Source: Meghimatium bilineatum
Taxonomy: Eukaryota > Mollusca > Gastropoda > Stylommatophora > Philomycidae
Assembly: GCA_034231615.1 (NCBI GenBank)
Contig: CM067322.1
Coordinates: forward strand, 67,131,354-67,195,353
Direction of reading: 5' to 3'
Length of the DNA stretch: 64,000 nt
In this document: positions 21,936 through 33,284 of the stretch, piece after piece
How the letters are laid out: every line of letters starts with the position of its first letter
Numbering within the stretch: the first letter of the stretch is position 1
Notes under the pieces: generated by a model
Seen by the model: only the letters and a program-made list of their open reading frames with translations
What the model was told of the DNA's origin: nothing
Databases searched by the model: none
Made by a program: the position numbers and the translations under genes

Positions 21936-22086
21936 GACTCATTAGGAATCATCCTTCTAAAATGAAGCAATTTGACTTTTCCAGTGATTTTCATTGGCTG
22001 TAGACACAAAATATATACATAGTGACCAATGAAAACACGGAAAAAGTCAATTAACGTCATTTTAGAAGGATTATTTCCCACGAGTC
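21936..22086. mobile_element. Palindromic MITE (foldback), 151 bp
   Basis: About 30-bp terminal inverted repeats: GACTCATTAGGAATCATCC on the left against the complement of ATTTCCCACGAGTC on the right. Internally, gattttcattggc also pairs with gaccaatgaaaac, so nearly the whole element folds. Related copies lie at 27680, 53680 and 57285. TSD is not clear, so superfamily is not assigned. Confidence 0.75.
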
Positions 22087-22639
22087 CATAGTTCATAATT
22101 GATGAGAGACATGGTCCTACATGCTGGAAGACTATTTACAGCAAACATAAAAAAGGAGTACCTTGTCAAAAAAAGGCTTGAATTCCCCTCCCCTAAGCCC
22201 TCAAATCAATATAAGCCACGAATGATTAACCATTAAACATAATATGAAAGCAAAAAAAAGCACTCACACGCATCACAAAATATGAATTCTATAAACTTAA
22301 GTCATTTATCAAAGATCAAGTAGAAGTTTCATGCAACAGGAACGTCAGCTCTATCAGTGAACTAAAGTAAGATAAAACATCTAATTGTAGGATGACTTAG
22401 CATGGGTGCGGATGACATATCATGGGTGGGGATGACATATCATGGGTGGGGATATAGCGATTATAGGTTGAGATGCGCTAAAACGGGCTGTAACGAATAC
22501 ATCCCACAGACATTAAACAGATCAGTATTATTCTATTTTGATTGCGTATCTCTAAAAATAGGGATTCTATATGTATCCTAAATTATGTGTACCTAAGTAA
22601 AGTAAAGACAACATTTCACAAGATGAAGAAAATACTATT
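22087..22639. other. Unassigned spacer
   Basis: AT-rich. A short tandem of gatgacatatcatgggtgg (22390-22450, about three copies) is the only structure. Confidence 0.5.
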
Positions 22640-22735
22640 TAATACATCTTTGTCAACTGTGGTGAGAAAGAGTCCTTAGACGCTGCGTAGATCCAAATCT
22701 GATGTATGGAAGTGAATCTTGGACACTCAGCAGAA
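22640..22735 (+). pseudogene. RT thumb fragment (family E, upstream part)
   Basis: Encodes NLMYGSESWTLSR, the conserved YGSExWxL block after the RT palm. The continuation of the same type of tail is found at 23245-23525, after the hairpin and the 31-bp array. The two parts were probably one element interrupted by the array. Confidence 0.6.
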
Positions 22736-22755
22736 TAGTAATATATATATATATT

Positions 22756-22833
22756 ACGGAAAAGTACCAACTACTATAATATATTATCGATATATATGTC
22801 GATAATATATTATAGTAGTTGGTACTTTTCCGT
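22756..22833. repeat. Perfect inverted repeat, 35-bp arms, 8-base loop
   Basis: Arms at 22756-22790 and 22799-22833 are exact reverse complements, with loop tatatatg. The outer ends read ACGGAAAAGTACC and GGTACTTTTCCGT. It directly follows a TA run and precedes the 31-bp array by about 35 bases. Confidence 0.95.
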
Positions 22834-22867
22834 CTATCTCTAGACGATTGTATTATTGTTGTGCTAT

Positions 22868-23148
22868 TAGAGATATAATCTATAGTGCTGATGGATATTA
22901 GAGATATAATCTATAATGCTGATGGATATTAGAGATATAATCTATAGTGCTGATGGATATTAGAGATATAATCTATAGTGCTGATGGATATTAGAGATAT
23001 AATCTATAGTGCTGATGGATATTAGAGATATAATCTATAGTGCTGATGGATATTAGAGATATAATCTATAGTGCTGATGGATATTAGAGATATAATCTAT
23101 AAGTGCTGATGGATATTAGAGATATAATCTATAGTGCTGATGGATATG
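22868..23148. repeat. Minisatellite, 31-bp unit, nine copies
   Basis: Units gctgatggatattagagat plus ataatctatagt are almost identical (one atgct variant, one taagtg insertion). Such low divergence indicates recent expansion. Confidence 0.95.
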
Positions 23149-23244
23149 ACTCACAAACTCAATCTAAGCCACAACGAGTCTTAAACATTATCTGCAAGGA
23201 GTCACAGGCTCAATTGTATGATCGGGTGATGTTACGAGTTTATA

Positions 23245-23530
23245 TATATAGACAAAACAAGAATATGTGACGAACATCATCAGAAAACGTCGCTGCAAAT
23301 ACATCGGCCACATAATTAGAATGAAGGAAGACAAAATTCCATGACAAGCCTTCATGTTGACACCAGACGGAAAAGAAAACAGGGTAGACAAAAAACAACG
23401 ATCAGAAGTACTGTTGATAATGAATTAAAATCAACAGGCCTGCAATCCTTGGCAACTGACCGACAGGCATGGAGAACTATGATATCCACCCTATGTGTCG
23501 AACTTGACCAAAGAGGAACTGACTGACTGA
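23245..23530 (+). pseudogene. RT C-terminal tail (family E, downstream part)
   Basis: Reads NIIRKRRCKYIGHIIRMKED and QAFMLTPDGK in one frame, then RKRKQGRQKTTIRSTVDNEL, DRQAWRTMISTLC in the next. This is the canonical xxIGHxxRM ... GRxxTxRxTVxxEL ... DRxxWR tail. An in-frame stop follows KIP, and a frameshift is needed. The element ends near a TA run at 23530. Confidence 0.75.
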
Positions 23531-23544
23531 TATATATATATATA

Positions 23545-24132
23545 TATTAGTTAGGATCTTAGGGGTGTCACATTGAGCCATCATCACAACAAGGAAACAC
23601 AGCAGCAAAACTATCTTCAGGTGTGCACAAATAACTTCTCGAACATTCATTGGTGTTATCAAGTTAATATTTCGGTACAACTACGGATCAACTCTTCACC
23701 TTGACCTTTGTTCTAGTTTCGAGGTATTACCTAACCTTTGTAGTGTGAGTAGTGGTTAAAATTTAAGTATTTTATTTGAAACGGAATACTAATTTGGCAT
23801 TATCATTAAGATTAGGGAGGGGGGGGAGGGTTAGGATCAGTTATAAATTAAAAAATTAATTAATTATAAAAGTTGTAATTATAAATGTGGTTGATGTCGT
23901 TTTCTTCGGGTGATATGACGTCACGGCATATATTAAATTTCATTGTGTTACACGGAAATCCCCGTGACGTGGGATAGTTAAAAATGTAAACGTTCTGTGC
24001 TATTTATAGCACAGTGAAGAGTTGATTGGTAGTTTTACCAATATTTCTTTCCCCAAATCTTCTCCTTCCGTCCTCAACTATTCCTTGGATGATAATCTTC
24101 GAAAAGTAAATGGTGTATCCTTACCTATGCAC
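23545..24132. other. Unassigned spacer
   Basis: No gene. A G-run (23818-23828) and a small palindrome around tgtgctatttatagcaca (23998-24013) are present. Confidence 0.45.
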
Positions 24133-24144
24133 ACTACTCACTTT

Positions 24145-25381
24145 TCATAACTCATTCAGGTTATGGCTGCTGTGCAGTGTGAGCAAAGATTGTTATTTCT
24201 TTTGTACCAGGGTTTGGTTGTTGCTGTGGTGGAATATGCACTGGCAATTCTGACTCTTAGCCAAACTCAGATCGAAAGACTGGATAGAGTCCAGAATGCA
24301 GCAATGCGTATCATTCTGGGATGCACAAGAGACATATCGACAAGAGCTATGCGATACCTACTTGACTGCCCAACAGCTGAGCATAGATTACAGTATTGCC
24401 GTGCACGGGCGTACCTTCAAATACATGCAGATAAGGAACACCCGTTGCATTCCGAAATACAGAAAGTTAAAGGCAGCAGACTCAAGAGAGGAAGGTCATG
24501 GATGGGACGTGCTGAGGATGTAATACAAAGAGTGTGCAGATTACAGGATGTGGCAGCAGGTGCGGAATGGATAGGTCTACCCACAGATTTCGAAACTTGT
24601 TTGAGAGTAGTAATATCACTTAGCAGGGAATGCAGAGAATGGTGTCCCACAGCTGTGGATAAAGAAGTGCAGGCTTTAATCAGTGCGAATACCAAAGAGG
24701 GGGATGTGATTATATACACTGATGGATCTGTAATTAGGTATGTTCGCAGTGCTTGGGCCTTTACAGCTCAGTGCGCATGTAAAACGTTCAAGGAGGAAAG
24801 TGGTGCCTATGTGGTCACTACAAGTAGTATGACCATGGAGACTATGGCGGTGACCAAGGCATTTGAGTGGCTACGCACACAGAAGGTAACGCAGGTCTGC
24901 ATCTTGAGTGACTATATGAGTATGATTAAGAAGGTACAAGTGGGTCTCGTTCGCGAACAGTGGATTGAGGCCTTGAGAAATGCGAGCTTGAAAGCGGTTA
25001 CATTTATTTTCGTGCCGGGACATGTGGGCGTTTGAGGCAATGAAAGAGCGGATCAACTGGCATCGTGTGCGATTGTGGCACAGGGCGATGGGGCAATGGA
25101 TCGCGCTGACGTTTTAAACTCCTTAAGAGATATAACACGCGAGAGTGAGACTAATGTGGATGCTGATTCCTTTTCAATGGCTAGGATTAAAGATCAGGGA
25201 TTGAAATGCGGTGTTGCTAGAGGTGAACATTTTGGAGGGCGCAGAAGAATGATGGTCAACCAGCATAGGACTAGTACTGTCAGCAGATGTGTGATGGCGG
25301 ATACACTCAAGGAGAGATCGGAGCAACTATGGACGTGTCCAGTTTGCAGTGATGATGATCCGACGACTAACTAACTAAGTA
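24145..25381 (+). mobile_element. Family A non-LTR retrotransposon, longest copy (5'-truncated)
   Basis: A 1237-bp insertion with an exact 12-bp TSD, ACTACTCACTTT (24133-24144 and 25382-25393). It contains the end of the RT region, the RNase H domain, a C-terminal zinc-pair region and an AACT-unit tail. It is truncated before the RT palm. The coding content is described in the next entry. Confidence 0.92.
24163..25374 (+). pseudogene. ORF2 C-terminal part: RT thumb, RNase H, zinc-pair tail
   Basis: One open frame of 290 codons ends at a TGA (25033-25035). The same frame then continues from the next codon for 113 more codons, to a TAA at 25372. Blocks: YALAILTLSQTQIERLDRVQN and MRIILGC (thumb, residues 25-70), IIYTDGS (RNase H Asp 1, about residue 185), METMAV (Glu), ILSDYMSM (Asp), GNERADQLA (Asp, after the stop), and EQLWTCPVCSD near the end. 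All four RNase H acidic residues are retained. The TGA replaces one codon between GV and GNERAD and is shared with copy 15884-16755. It could be an inherited defect of the source element or, less likely, a recoded codon. Confidence 0.9.
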
Positions 25382-25393
25382 ACTACTCACTTT

Positions 25394-25802
25394 AACGACG
25401 TTTCACTATTCTGTTTCGCAACAGTGATTTCTGCTGACAAGTAAGCTTCAGTTATTGTATCTCGGACTCGTACATTCGTTGTCTGTTCTTTCAAACACAT
25501 TTTAATACACGTTTGTAAAAATTGTATTCAAACGTTTGAATTTTACTGCAGTAAAATTATGATCACATCGAAAAAGAAACATATAGGGGTTTTATAATCC
25601 ACTAAAAACATTACAAAAATAACACATCCTTTTCTCAGAATTTTGTTGTTAACTAAGGGATTAAAGTATTCCATTTTCAGGGCTCGACTCTTCCAACTTA
25701 AAACCGGAGCCTATTAAGTTACATCTGTCCTATGTTGCTTTTATCTTCGTATCACCCTATGGTCTAGTTACATCCTACAAACTTACGCAAGACCCCAACG
25801 AG
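25394..25802. other. Unassigned spacer
   Basis: No gene or repeat recognised. Confidence 0.45.
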
Positions 25803-26148
25803 TATATCCCCTAACGTGTGTGTTTTATATCCCCTAACGTGTGTATTTTATGTCCCCTAACGTGTGTGTTTTATGTCCCCTAACGTGTGTATTTTATGTC
25901 CCCTAACGTGTGTGTTTTATGTCCCCTAACGTGTGTATTTTATATCCCCTAACGTGTGTGTTTTATGTCCCCTAACGTGTGTGTTTTATGTCCCCTAACG
26001 TGTGCTTTATATCCCCTAACGTGTGTGTTTTATATCCCCTAACGTGTGTGTTTTATGTCCCCTAACGTGTGTGCTTTATGTGCCCTAACGTGTGTATTTT
26101 ATGTCCCCTAACGTGTGTATTTTATGTCCCCTAACGTGTGTGTTTGTC
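25803..26148. repeat. Minisatellite, 23-bp unit, about 15 copies
   Basis: Units cccctaacgtgtgtgtttta plus tgt or tat. One short unit lacks four bases and one has a tgcccta change. Alternation of gtgtgtt and gtgtatt variants hints at a dimer-level order in the first half. Confidence 0.92.
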
Positions 26149-26684
26149 ATCAACATATTTGAATTTCGCAAGGAGCAATATTTCTAGCGCTTCTGTTCCA
26201 AGAGATCAATAAAATAACTATACACAACCAGACTTACAAGTATTCTCATAACTGATTTTTCTATGGAGATATGTGCAATTCAAATAACAATAAAAAAGTC
26301 TAATACGCATGTTTACTCTGATATGTCACATCAATTATTTTTTTTAATACCTCTTATAATGTGGTACGGTACTTTCAACCATGGACGCTAGTCCATTTTG
26401 GTTATGTTTTACAATTCTTGGTTCCATTATATTATATTTTTGACCTCCAAAAATAATGAAGGTCGTGATTCAGGAAGTACTGCCACCACGAGTTCCAAAT
26501 TGTGTTCAAATTAAAATAAACTTGAATGCACACATTTATCATCAGTGTTAGCAAGCATGATATATTATTAAGCCTGAAAAAAGGCAGCCATGTCGCGAAT
26601 CTCTTAGTCACCTTATCATAAAACTACCTCAGGAACTAGTGCATATATACGAGTAGCAATTATACATCATACCGGTGATCCAGT
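26149..26684. other. Unassigned spacer
   Basis: AT-rich. No feature supported. Confidence 0.45.
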
Positions 26685-26900
26685 GATGATGATGTTCCTC
26701 CTTCGCAAAGATAAGAGTGATATTGAAAATAAAGTGCCTTTGGTTTGTGTATTTTGAGTCCTGGAATGCCTGATCAGTCCAATCCGTGCTCTAAAAGACC
26801 TGTTGCAGTGTGAACACGAATGTTGTCGATCTTGAGATGAGGGAAAGATGAGAGATGATAACCTCTCTTTTCGTTTTTATCTCCTTCGAATTGCCTACAT
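26685..26900 (+). repeat. R4 interspersed repeat, unexpanded copy
   Basis: Matches both flanks of the 42-bp satellite at 2430-3375: gatgatgttcctccttcgc, then gatcagtccaatccgtgc, ctgttgcagtg, and a ttcgaattgcc end. Between them it has a single segment, tttggtttgtgtattttgag plus tcctggaatgcctgat, which aligns to one satellite unit. This copy shows the pre-expansion state. Confidence 0.55.
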
Positions 26901-27679
26901 TTGATTAAGTAAAATGGACCTCTTATGGTGACCTCTTATAGTTATGTACGATCATTTCAACCCTGGAAGTTGGTCCAATTTCGTTATATAAGAGTTTTAC
27001 AAATATAAAATAATAGCGGAGGCCAATCCAGTCCCCACGTCTTCTCCATATTATAACCAAAACTTTTTATGCTCGCAATTTCTGACCATTCTGGGCTGGA
27101 TCATGACCAATCGTCACGGATACACGATCAAGAACTGTGGTTTCCCCAAGAGCTTAGGTCAATCCTGCAATGTTTGAGAGATGTCTGGAAATAAACCGTG
27201 AAACATTTTTATCTGGACTTCACTTGAACGCTTGCTTGACATAGTTCACAATAGAAGTCTTTTTTCAAGGCGCCCGAGCGACATGCGAATGACGTCTTCG
27301 GACCAACAAAGTTGACGACCTGATCAACAAGGCGCATGCTTTCTATCTTAGACTTATGGAGAATCTCAGTGTCAGGGTTGTATTCCTGTCATGTACAATA
27401 ATGAAGATTTCTCGAGAGCTGCAAGCAAAGAGAATTAGGCTACCTTTCATATCTATCACAGACAATTCAGAACTCCGCTGCATAAAACATCAAAGACGGC
27501 ATGACTGCACGGTATTCAATTCAGTTTCCTGTCTTAGAGAACGATGGATCCAGATAATCGCACGATGACCACCAAACGCTGCACTGGCACGAGCAACATG
27601 ATGGTAAGGTCAGTAAAAATAACTTAGCTAGTCAAATTTGGCTAGCATGCTGTATTTTTCCCACCACTTTACTGACGTT
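26901..27679. other. Unassigned spacer, possible decayed RT remnant
   Basis: Minus-strand frames around 27240-27560 contain short stretches such as RNLHYCT and YNPDTEILHKS that vaguely recall RT tails. They fall below what I would call. Confidence 0.3.
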
Positions 27680-27800
27680 TCTTAAATCTGACTGTTCCCA
27701 AAATTGTTATTGATCATGTGATTATACTGTGTATTGACAGCCAATAAAAATCATGGTAAAGTCAAATTAGTCTTTCTAGAAGGATCTGATCCCATTAGCC
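27680..27800. mobile_element. Palindromic MITE, diverged copy
   Basis: The tgtgtattgacagccaataa core and tctttctagaaggatctgatccc end match the family defined at 21936-22086. The left repeat is eroded. Confidence 0.55.
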
Positions 27801-28574
27801 AGTAGGTCTTATACTATAGTGTGAACGGTCATGACTCAGAATTCTATACAAGTAGGTGAGTTACCTCTATGATTTCAGTGATCAGAAGTAGGCTCTCATG
27901 GTGCACTACAGGTTCACTTCCATTTCATATTTTAATTTAACAAATATAAAGAAGCACCATCGTTTCATATGTTCACATTTGTTCCATACTTAACAACAAT
28001 GTGCTTGCAACCCGGATACTGTTTACCTGTATACGTATACCTCTGTGTACCTGTCCTCAATCGATCATCATTAATCATTCAATATTGTTTTTGCTTAACA
28101 ATCATTTTTATACCCGCTGTCTCTAAACAGCCCACACACATACACACCTATTCACATTTTTGAGCAGCTCACAATAATGATGTAACAGTGTGCACAATGG
28201 TATATCTTGTAAATATATTATCTACGAAAGTCTGCGCAAACACAGTCAGAATAGAAACAAAATAAAGCTAGTGATTTATGATGTATAGAGTCATCAAATC
28301 AATGAAACCCATATACTAATAGTATGCATATCCTTGCACTACCTAACGGAAAATAATGCAGTAATGACAATGTTTATTTTAAATAGTATTATGTACGTAT
28401 GATGGCAAATAATCGACTGTTGAGCCAAATTTTGAATATAAATTTCATCTGGACCATGGCATCACCAACCTATAGAATAAATTACAATTTATCTTTTGGA
28501 GCACCCTATCTTATCCGCTAAGTTTCAGTACTGGTCTACTGACCTAATGGCTGGTCTAATGAAATTTCTAGTTA
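27801..28574. other. Unassigned spacer
   Basis: No gene, array or element boundary recognised. Confidence 0.45.
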
Positions 28575-29515
28575 TCCTACGTTAAGTGATTCTTGATCAC
28601 GAACCAGCATCCCTGCAAATGGGGCAATCCTACAAATGTTCTGCTTGCCATTCCGTCAGCCATCAAAAAGTATATAAGCTCAGTGTCCCAATCAGTTGTT
28701 GGTTCCGATCTCTATAATGAGGGTGTACTTCATCCCCTTCCCCTGGTCACTCCTATTTCTATCATTCTTTGAACATGCACACTCTCTTTTTCAGCATCCC
28801 ATTCATCGTTTTTTGCTGTATCGAGGACTGCTATAATTAATAAAGCCCAGCCTCTTCCCATCACTTTGCCAATCTATTATAGTTATACCCGTCAATATGT
28901 CAGCTCTTTCGTTGCCCCTCACTCCCGCATGACCAGAACAGTAGAATCATGTGATGCTCTGGGCGTTGTTGAGAAGAGTGTCTCTTATCATGCATTTTCA
29001 GATCTTGCTCACTCTACTCTGGGAGTGTGATAAGGTCATTGTATGTGTTGGTAGTTACGTCGTCAGCCAAGTCAAGCTCACTGTTATTTCCTCTATTTGC
29101 ATTTTTATGATCGACTTTGTGGTGGGACAGGCAGTAGACTTGTCCTCCACTTACTTGCCAATTTGGTGGGCGATGAAAACCCACCCACATCTGCTTTTTT
29201 CTCTTAATAATGAATTATCCGTGAAAATAATTATATGTGTAGCTTTGAGTACTGTTCTTTGAGTTAAGTATCATTCTTTCTGCTTTATTTGCAGCCCAAT
29301 TGTCGCACATTTAAAAAAAGACACTCTCGACCCAGCTGTATTACAACATTCATGAATGATTTCTCTCTCTTTATTTACTTCTATCCATTCACATCATCTT
29401 CCTACCTCTTCCAGCTCACAGACTCTGAGTAGTGTATATTCTGCTTCTGTCATCCAATACCTTCCACCTTATATGCGTCTTCCTTTTGTTATCTAGATGT
29501 TGCTATAAAGAGTGA
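28575..29515 (-). pseudogene. Family B retrotransposon, old diverged copy (RNase H)
   Basis: Minus strand, 5' to 3': an upstream block matching 45930-46070 of the young copy (atggatgacagaagcagaat region), a broken RNase H start (IIIFTDNS), then FYCSGHAGVRGNERADILTG, VHVQRMIEIGVTRG, and a degraded tail ending gtgatcaagaatcac. The tgggacactgagcttata block ties it to the fragment inside the hAT element at 3831-4189, so two B subfamilies exist in the window. Many stops and indels. TSD not found. Confidence 0.75.
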
Positions 29516-29728
29516 GGCAGAATAAGTGTCTAGTACTATCACAGATGGTTTCGCTCTACAGATCGTCAACGTCATAAGACATGCACTTTTCTAAGAATAG
29601 TATTAAGCTGCCAAGTGTAGAAATACTCAGCAGCAATTGGATATCGAGAACAGCAACATCAATGATAGTCGGCAGGCAGTACCAGGTCTGGTGTGAAAAA
29701 TGTGCATTCTAGAAAACCATTGACAATT

Positions 29729-30110
29729 CATACTTGATTCTTGATTACAAACTGGCTTCACAACACGTGGGATATTCCCACAAGTGATCCGCTCTCTGTT
29801 CCAGCAGCCATCCTACTCGACGTGTTTCGAGTCTAATGCCGCCGAAACAGATGTCGACATCAGGGCACAACTCTGGCCCTTGCGACAGGTTTCTTTGTTG
29901 GTTCGCCCTCCCACGCCGTGCCCGTAACTAGTTCAACACAACGTCGGCCTATCGGAACAACATGGTAACTGATATCGAAGGTTACGACTACGCGATTGTA
30001 TAGATGACGTGCCATGAAGCTTCTATAAGAAGATAACCTCAATATAACGGCATACCATCTACTAAGGTTTTCTGTTACATGGTTGGTTTGTCTAGTGAGC
30101 CATTGGTGAG
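29729..30110 (-). mobile_element. Second U plus family B composite (copy U2)
   Basis: The B 3' end (29729-29812) reads ERADHLWEYPTCCEAS-like on the minus strand, followed by the AATCAAG tail. It is joined directly to U sequence (29815-30110). U2 shares gagtctaatgc, ccttgcgacaggtttctttg and ggaacaacatggtaa blocks with U1 but lacks about 420 bases of U1 (roughly 510-925). A 7-base AATTCAT repeat at the ends is too short to be sure of the TSD. The same pairing of parts as in U1 supports a real composite family. Confidence 0.6.
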
Positions 30111-30175
30111 ACCCACAGACGCAACCGCATGCGGTGAAAATTCATTGAAAAAAACTAACTTGTTGTTGGTAAGAT

Positions 30176-30330
30176 TTCCAATTCAAGATGCTATCATCAA
30201 CCCAGCAAATTTTTTTTATGTGGTGATTTCCTCGGCAATATAAATACGATAAGTAGGTTGCCATTGTTGTCTGAATAGCTCGAGACAGTTACCTGCGGCC
30301 GATTGTGAGTCTGATACTCTGGCTGTCTGA
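30176..30330 (-). mobile_element. SINE3 partial copy
   Basis: A reverse match to the SINE3 tail and body: gatgctatcatcaacccagc, gtggtgatttcctcggcaat, agtaggttgccattg. Head degraded. Confidence 0.65.
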
Positions 30331-31850
30331 AACGCGTTATGTACCAATCCATCACAGAGCCAAATGAAACATGGATAGGACGTGATCATATACATCGGAA
30401 GTTTTGTTCTCGAAATACAACCTCCATTATTTTGCATGGTGAAAAAAAGCTGATATAACCGAATTGGACCAACGTCTGCGGTTGAAAAGTGAGTACCTCG
30501 CCATAAGATGTATTGTTTAAACCCAGATTAAGAGCAGGCTTCAAGCAAAAACATTTAAAAGATTCATTAGAACAAGTTCGACAAACACCATTACGGGAAA
30601 AAAAAGTAACTGGTCACCCGTGTGATCCTCGACGGTGCTACGGGGCTTATGCACTATCGCAGAGATATTAAATGTCAAAACATGACTACTGAAAGTGCAA
30701 ATATTATTATGGTTCTATCATGCAAGCAAAGAAAAACAAGTATGTGAAAAATCCAACTAAAGTTATTCTTTGTTCAAAATAGATAGACATATGCTTTGGA
30801 ATAAATCGAATTTTATAGTTTGTAACAAACTAGCTAAAGATATGTTTTAGAGTAAATTATCTAATGTTATCGTTTGTAACAACTAGATAATGATATGTTT
30901 TAAAACAAACTATCGGACTATATCTTTTCTTGACTTTCTAGTCTTATTATTTTGGCACCAATCTAGTTACTACTATCCTTTCAACACATTACCTAAATTC
31001 ATCCTTTGGAAAACACTATTTAATCATGTCCGTTGTAGTTACCAAGTGAAATATCCATAAGTAAGTTTTCCAACATAATTCACAATCAACACTGCCGTTG
31101 TCTCGTATAAATAAGCTGTGGTCTATTGTTCTTGTATCTTAATAATTCGGAAAGAACTCTAGGCCCAGTTCGCAACCAGCTGGGAAGTTCGGTGAGTGCC
31201 GCATGCTACCACAAGTAGGACTGCAATCAGCTATCAGCTGTTTCAATTACTGCTCCCTACACGGACTGTTCGCGTTCTATTACTGTTTTACGGTGGTGTC
31301 CAATATCGCATGGGTTGTTAGTTAATTATATTTTTCGTAAGAGATAAAAGAGAGGTGACGGGAGAAAACCGATAATATAAATTCAAGGGATGGGATAACA
31401 CATGACAAATATCAAGAATCAAGATAAATAGGAATAGGTATATATATTTCCAATATTTATAAACATAATATACTAAGAACGAGACGCATCAACAGACCAC
31501 GTTACGACTAAACAACCTTAAGCAGGATGAAAGACAACATACCAACAAATAATATACTTTATATAAGAATGGACAAACTGTGTGACACTGAAAGTGGGAG
31601 AGGTTAAAGCATGGAATGAAACATTTCATGAGAAATGGAAAATATGAAATCTGGAAGAGTCCAGAAAGATAAGAGGGGACAGACACAGCATGAAGAGCGG
31701 ATAGAGTGGACAAGAGAATGATGATGGTGAGAATGATTTAGTAAGGTATGAAAGTGAGACACTAAAATTAAACAGAACGTCAGTGACTGTGCTCTGTATA
31801 AGGTGTCCCAAACACGTTTAGATGCCATATGACAAAACTAATAAGCAGGG
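30331..31850. other. Unassigned spacer
   Basis: 1.5 kb without a supported gene. Minor direct repeats of a tatgtttt-aa-aaactat motif occur at 30780-30920. Confidence 0.45.
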
Positions 31851-31852
31851 AT

Positions 31853-31854
<2 letters not shown>

Positions 31855-31914
<60 letters not shown>

Positions 31915-31975
31915 GCACGCACGCAAAACGCACGCACGCACGTACGCACGCACAACACACACACACACACACGGA
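31855..31975. repeat. Compound microsatellite (TA)n-(ACGC)n-(CA)n
   Basis: About 50 bases of TA repeats pass into acgcacgc and then cacaca repeats. Overlapping Tyr/Ile-rich frames on both strands are artefacts. Confidence 0.95.
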
Positions 31976-32228
31976 CTGTTCTATTTTTGTCAGGAGAGTT
32001 GGTTACCTATGGCTTTTTCACTACAAAAAACCGTTTTATCCAGTCATAGGAAAATGGGTACCACGACTCACACTCTTGGAATTCCGAGAACTACATCAAC
32101 GGTACCAAGTATGAGCTGAAGGTGGTCACTACGTTAATATCGTTTACTTTGGTTCATGTTCATATGTAATCTTTACCTGTATATGGTTCTATTCTCTTCT
32201 AAATTGTATTCCTTACCCCCGATGGACA

Positions 32229-32440
32229 GTTTGGCTCTGTGGCGAAGTGGTGCATCTGTGAAAGCCAAGGTACCTAGATCGATATCCGCCACAGACAATT
32301 GAGCTTCCTGACCGTTCAGGAGGCAATGGCAAACTACTGTATGTATTTATATTGCCTAGAAAATCACGACAGCCAAAAAATTATGGGTTGATGGCTGCAT
32401 CCTGAATAGGATACACTACCAATTTTTGTTTAACCCTGGT
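32229..32440 (+). mobile_element. SINE3, tRNA-derived, near full length
   Basis: The head tggctctgtggcgaagtgg resembles an A-box region, and the decayed B box reads agatcgatatccg. The family body follows (ctgaccgttcaggaggcaatgg, tttatattgcctagaaaatc), ending in gcatcctgaataggata and a T-rich run. TSD not evident. Confidence 0.8.
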
Positions 32441-33284
32441 TGATGGATGTGCCATGACCGTCAACAATATAAAATTGTTGACAATATATAATAAACAATA
32501 TACAATAGCAAATCCAGTTTTCTTAAACGATTCATTTGACTACTCCAAGACTTTCATTTTTCATGACGGTCATATTGTGTGTGCCCGTCAATGAAAGTCA
32601 CAGAAATAGACAGATGAGTTGATTTAAAATACTGAATTTTTTATTAGCGAGTAGGTTTTATATACAAGACGGTCATGGATGTAGGCGATTGTGCAAATAT
32701 ATCTATAGCACGTTTCACTAACTTTGCCCAACTTCAAAATGATTTATCTTAGCAAATATATAGCCATACAATTGAATTGTTGTGTGTGAATGTGAAATGG
32801 TATAGACCCTCTGAATTAAATTTTTCATTAAAATGCAGTCAATGGTTTGAATTCTTGTTTATTTGTGATTTATATCAAAAGTCTAATTATCAAAAAGTCT
32901 AACACATCACACACACACATTTTATAGATGTTTACAGTCAATTATAAGACCTAATTTACACATAATTGGTTTATCATACAAATGGCATGATTTATGGGTG
33001 AAATTGTACTATTTTAACACTTGAACATTAAGGCAGACTGTGTTTAAGGACGTAATGTCTGAAGTGATAACTTTTATTTTCTCGCTATGCACAAATACAA
33101 TGTATATATTTGTTGGTTCTAACCAAATATAATATCATATGCAACAACTGGCATTACAAAGTTAGCTGTTAATCAGATAATTAATTACATTTCTTTGAGA
33201 GCAAAGCTAGTAAAACGTGCTATAACACGTCATATTAGCAGGGGATGTAAACAATCATCGTCGAGATTTCTCTTACAGTGCATA
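32441..33284. other. Unassigned AT-rich spacer
   Basis: No gene or repeat recognised. Confidence 0.45.

Noticed and set aside
22868-23148. CRISPR array
   Set aside because: Repeats are directly abutting with no unique spacers, the context is eukaryotic and there are no cas genes. The same applies to the other tandem arrays.
24163-25035. Host RNase H gene
   Set aside because: It lies inside an insertion with TSD and AACT tail, follows RT thumb sequence, and has an in-frame stop.
27240-27560. Another RT tail on the minus strand
   Set aside because: Only scattered weak blocks, below a reportable level by eye; a translated profile search would decide.
31822-32119. Tyr/Ile-rich membrane protein
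   Set aside because: Translation of a TA microsatellite.
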